DNA of 13,342 nt, from NCBI GenBank assembly GCA_025963815.1, contig JAOQAA010000424.1:1-13342 (forward strand), given 5' to 3'. The stretch is from Capsulimonas sp. GTDB lineage: Bacteria > Armatimonadota > Armatimonadia > Armatimonadales > Capsulimonadaceae. Under the pieces are notes generated by a model. That model was given only the letters and a program-made list of their open reading frames with translations. It had not been told where the DNA came from and ran no database searches. The position numbers were made by a program, and so were the translations under genes. This document shows positions 11,621 to 13,342 of this stretch, one piece after another. How positions within the stretch are numbered: the stretch's first letter is position 1; each line of letters begins with the position of its first letter.

Positions 11621-13342
11621 TTAAGAAACCGCCGCCAGTGTGCGCAGCAGCTCGGAGACGCTCCAGGCCTGCGCGACGCAGCCGTTGGGAGCAAATGGCG
11701 CTTCGGCGTCGAAAATCTCGGGGACAGAGCCGACGCAGTAGCAGCTCAGCCCTTCGGCCAGCAGCGGCTCGATGATCTCACGGACGCGCGCTTTGTCGCC
11801 GTGGACCTTCAGATGCGCCTCGGCGAACGCGCCGATCAGCCACGGCCAAACCGTCCCTTGATGGTAAGCGCCATCGCGCACGCCCTGGTCGCCCGGGCCA
11901 TAGCGTGGCTTGTAATCAGGAGAGCCGGGCGCGAGCGTTCTGAGGCCGTAGGGCGTCAGAAGCGCCTGTTCGACAGCGTCCACGACCTGCGCCGCATCCT
12001 CGCCCTCGATTACGGCGAAGGGCAGGCTGACGGCGAAGATCTGGTTGGGACGCAGGGATGGGTCCGGATGCCCGTCGGGATTGATGACATCAAAGAGGCT
12101 GTGCATCGCCGGGTTCCAGAAAGCGGCTTTAAAGCTCGCCTTCACGACGGCGGCGCGGTCTTCGTATTCTTTGGCTTTAGCGTCGTCGCTGGCCTTTTGG
12201 GCAATCAGCGCCGTGACCCGCAGGGCGTTATACCAGAGAGCGTTGATCTCAACCGGCTTGCCGGTGCGCGGCGTCACCACCCAGTCCCCCACCCGCGCGT
12301 CCATCCATGTCAGCTGTACGCCCGCCTCGCCGGCGCTGAGCAGACCGTCCGCAGGGTCGGCTTTGATCTGGAAATCCGTGCCCGCGATGTGATGTCGAAG
12401 GATATCTTCTAGAACGGGAAGCAGCTCTTCGACGGCGAACGCCCAGTCTCCAGACAGCTCGGCGTACTGGTGCGCGGCGTGGAAGAACCAGAGGCTCGCA
12501 TCGACCGTGTTGTACTCTTCGCCGCCGCCGTCCGAAAAACGGTTCGGGATCAGGCCGTCGCGCGTGGCGTGGGCGAAGTCCGCCAGGATCTGGCGGGCGA
12601 CATCGAAGCGGCGCGTCGTCAGGCACAGGCCCGGCAGCGCGATCATCGTATCGCGGCCCCAATCGGTGAACCAGGGATAGCCGGCAATGATCGTCGCGCG
12701 GGAGACTTTCGAGGTCTTTGGGATCACGAACTGATCCGCTGCGAGCGTGAGCGCTTCGCGCGCGGCGTCGGCGCCCGGCTCGAGGCCCGCGTCCATCAGC
12801 AGTTTGGCTTGGCGCTTTTCCTCCGCGGCCAGCGCGACATCGGGCGCGGCCGGCGGCGTGGTCTCGACCGTGGCGATAATGGTCAGCGTATCTCCCACGT
12901 TCAGGGTTCCATCAAACCGGCCCGGGCAGTAGAGATCCTCCGTGGAATCCAGCCCGCGCTCGGCCTCACGAGAATGCTCGAAGTTGTAGAACCACCCGCT
13001 GTGGTCGCTGAAGGCGTAGGGCGGGTCGGAGTGCAGGAACAAGGGGTGCGCTTCGTCGAAGGCGACGAACTTCAGTCTCCCATCGGCCTCCATGGTAGTC
13101 GTTCCATGGAAACCCTCCCAGCGATGCTGCTCGGTGTGATAATCTTTGTAAGCCATCAGCGGCACCAGGCCAAGCTTGATGAACTCAGGAGCCTTAATTA
13201 GACAGTACTGGATATAGACGGTGTTATCGCCATGCGCCATCCAGATCCGCTTTTCGAGCACGACGGTATCTTCGTGGAAAACGTAGGTAAATGTGGGAAC
13301 CGGGATGGGGGTGTAGTCGACGAGATGGCGATAACCCTGTGG
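11621..13342 (-). CDS. Glycogen-debranching enzyme, amylo-alpha-1,6-glucosidase type (GH133-like; N-terminus beyond the right edge)
   Basis: The reading frame stays open to base 13342, giving 573 visible residues; a GTG at 13261 is internal because the preceding residues (GYRHLVDYTPIPVPTF) match the family. The first 160 visible residues form the N-terminal beta domain (LEKRIWMAHGDNTVYIQY). From about residue 210 follows the (alpha/alpha)6 catalytic domain: IIAGYPWFTDWGRDTMIALP, FSDGGGEEYNTVDASLWFF, WVVTPRTGKPVEINALWYNAL and GVRDGAYHQGTVWPWLIGAF, the hallmark order of prokaryotic debranching enzymes that hydrolyse alpha-1,6-linked glucose stubs in glycogen. Aspartate and glutamate residues in these motifs are the usual catalytic candidates. 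It acts in the cytoplasm in glycogen turnover. The STM4015-type gene follows after 79 nt, which may be simple adjacency. The missing N-terminus is about 50-100 residues by comparison with family length. Confidence 0.93.
   Translation of the reverse strand, partial: PQGYRHLVDYTPIPVPTFTYVFHEDTVVLEKRIWMAHGDNTVYIQYCLIKAPEFIKLGLVPLMAYKDYHTEQHRWEGFHGTTTMEADGRLKFVAFDEAHPLFLHSDPPYAFSDHSGWFYNFEHSREAERGLDSTEDLYCPGRFDGTLNVGDTLTIIATVETTPPAAPDVALAAEEKRQAKLLMDAGLEPGADAAREALTLAADQFVIPKTSKVSRATIIAGYPWFTDWGRDTMIALPGLCLTTRRFDVARQILADFAHATRDGLIPNRFSDGGGEEYNTVDASLWFFHAAHQYAELSGDWAFAVEELLPVLEDILRHHIAGTDFQIKADPADGLLSAGEAGVQLTWMDARVGDWVVTPRTGKPVEINALWYNALRVTALIAQKASDDAKAKEYEDRAAVVKASFKAAFWNPAMHSLFDVINPDGHPDPSLRPNQIFAVSLPFAVIEGEDAAQVVDAVEQALLTPYGLRTLAPGSPDYKPRYGPGDQGVRDGAYHQGTVWPWLIGAFAEAHLKVHGDKARVREIIEPLLAEGLSCYCVGSVPEIFDAEAPFAPNGCVAQAWSVSELLRTLAAVS

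Noticed and set aside
1..13342. tRNA, rRNA, insertion sequence, integrase, attachment sites or CRISPR
   Set aside because: No cloverleaf-like sequences, rRNA-like stretches, transposase or integrase motifs, or regularly spaced repeats were seen by eye on either strand; a dedicated search was not possible.

Overview
The window looks like chromosomal DNA of a GC-rich, saprophytic, carbohydrate-degrading bacterium, most plausibly an Armatimonadota member of the Capsulimonas type. The clues are a DUF1559 / H-X9-DG pseudopilin, secreted glycosidases with a LacI-family regulator, and near-consensus sigma-70 promoters set in AT-rich intergenic DNA. Planctomycetes and Verrucomicrobia relatives share the pseudopilin family, so the assignment is an inference from gene content.

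Left part (1-4234, all minus strand): a GH27-type alpha-galactosidase-like secreted enzyme running off the left edge, a DUF1559 pseudopilin, a LacI-family repressor and a secreted spherulin-4-like (GH135-related) glycosidase. Four promoters are visible. Three are close to consensus (TTGACA, 17-bp spacer, TATAAT-like) and each is followed at or just after the expected transcription start by a LacI-type dyad. The dyads of the GH27 gene and of the repressor share 12 of 14 bases. The spherulin promoter instead runs into a 46-bp palindrome that can be read as two tandem 14-bp operators. This part reads as a small glycan-utilisation locus under local repression.

Middle (4471-6468): a minus-strand carboxymuconolactone-decarboxylase-like protein, then a divergent plus-strand pair. 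The pair is a 99-aa histidine-rich protein of unknown function and a 368-aa protein with about ten 20-residue leucine-rich repeats plus a DUF6745-type C-terminal domain.

Right part (6455-13342, minus strand): a complete five-gene cassette of the STM4015-STM4014-STM4013-STM4012-STM4011 families: a leucine-rich-repeat protein, an ATP-grasp-like enzyme, an alkaline-phosphatase-superfamily hydrolase and two radical SAM enzymes. Junctions are 2, 2 and 8 nt gaps and a 4-nt overlap. The enzyme set suggests a modification pathway whose product and substrate I do not know; it is the best candidate here for an undescribed system. Its last gene overlaps the DUF6745 gene tail to tail by 14 nt. Upstream on the same strand is a glycogen-debranching (GH133-type) enzyme cut by the right edge.

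No rRNA, tRNA, CRISPR, transposase or integrase was seen, and no stretch above 300 bases lacks a gene.
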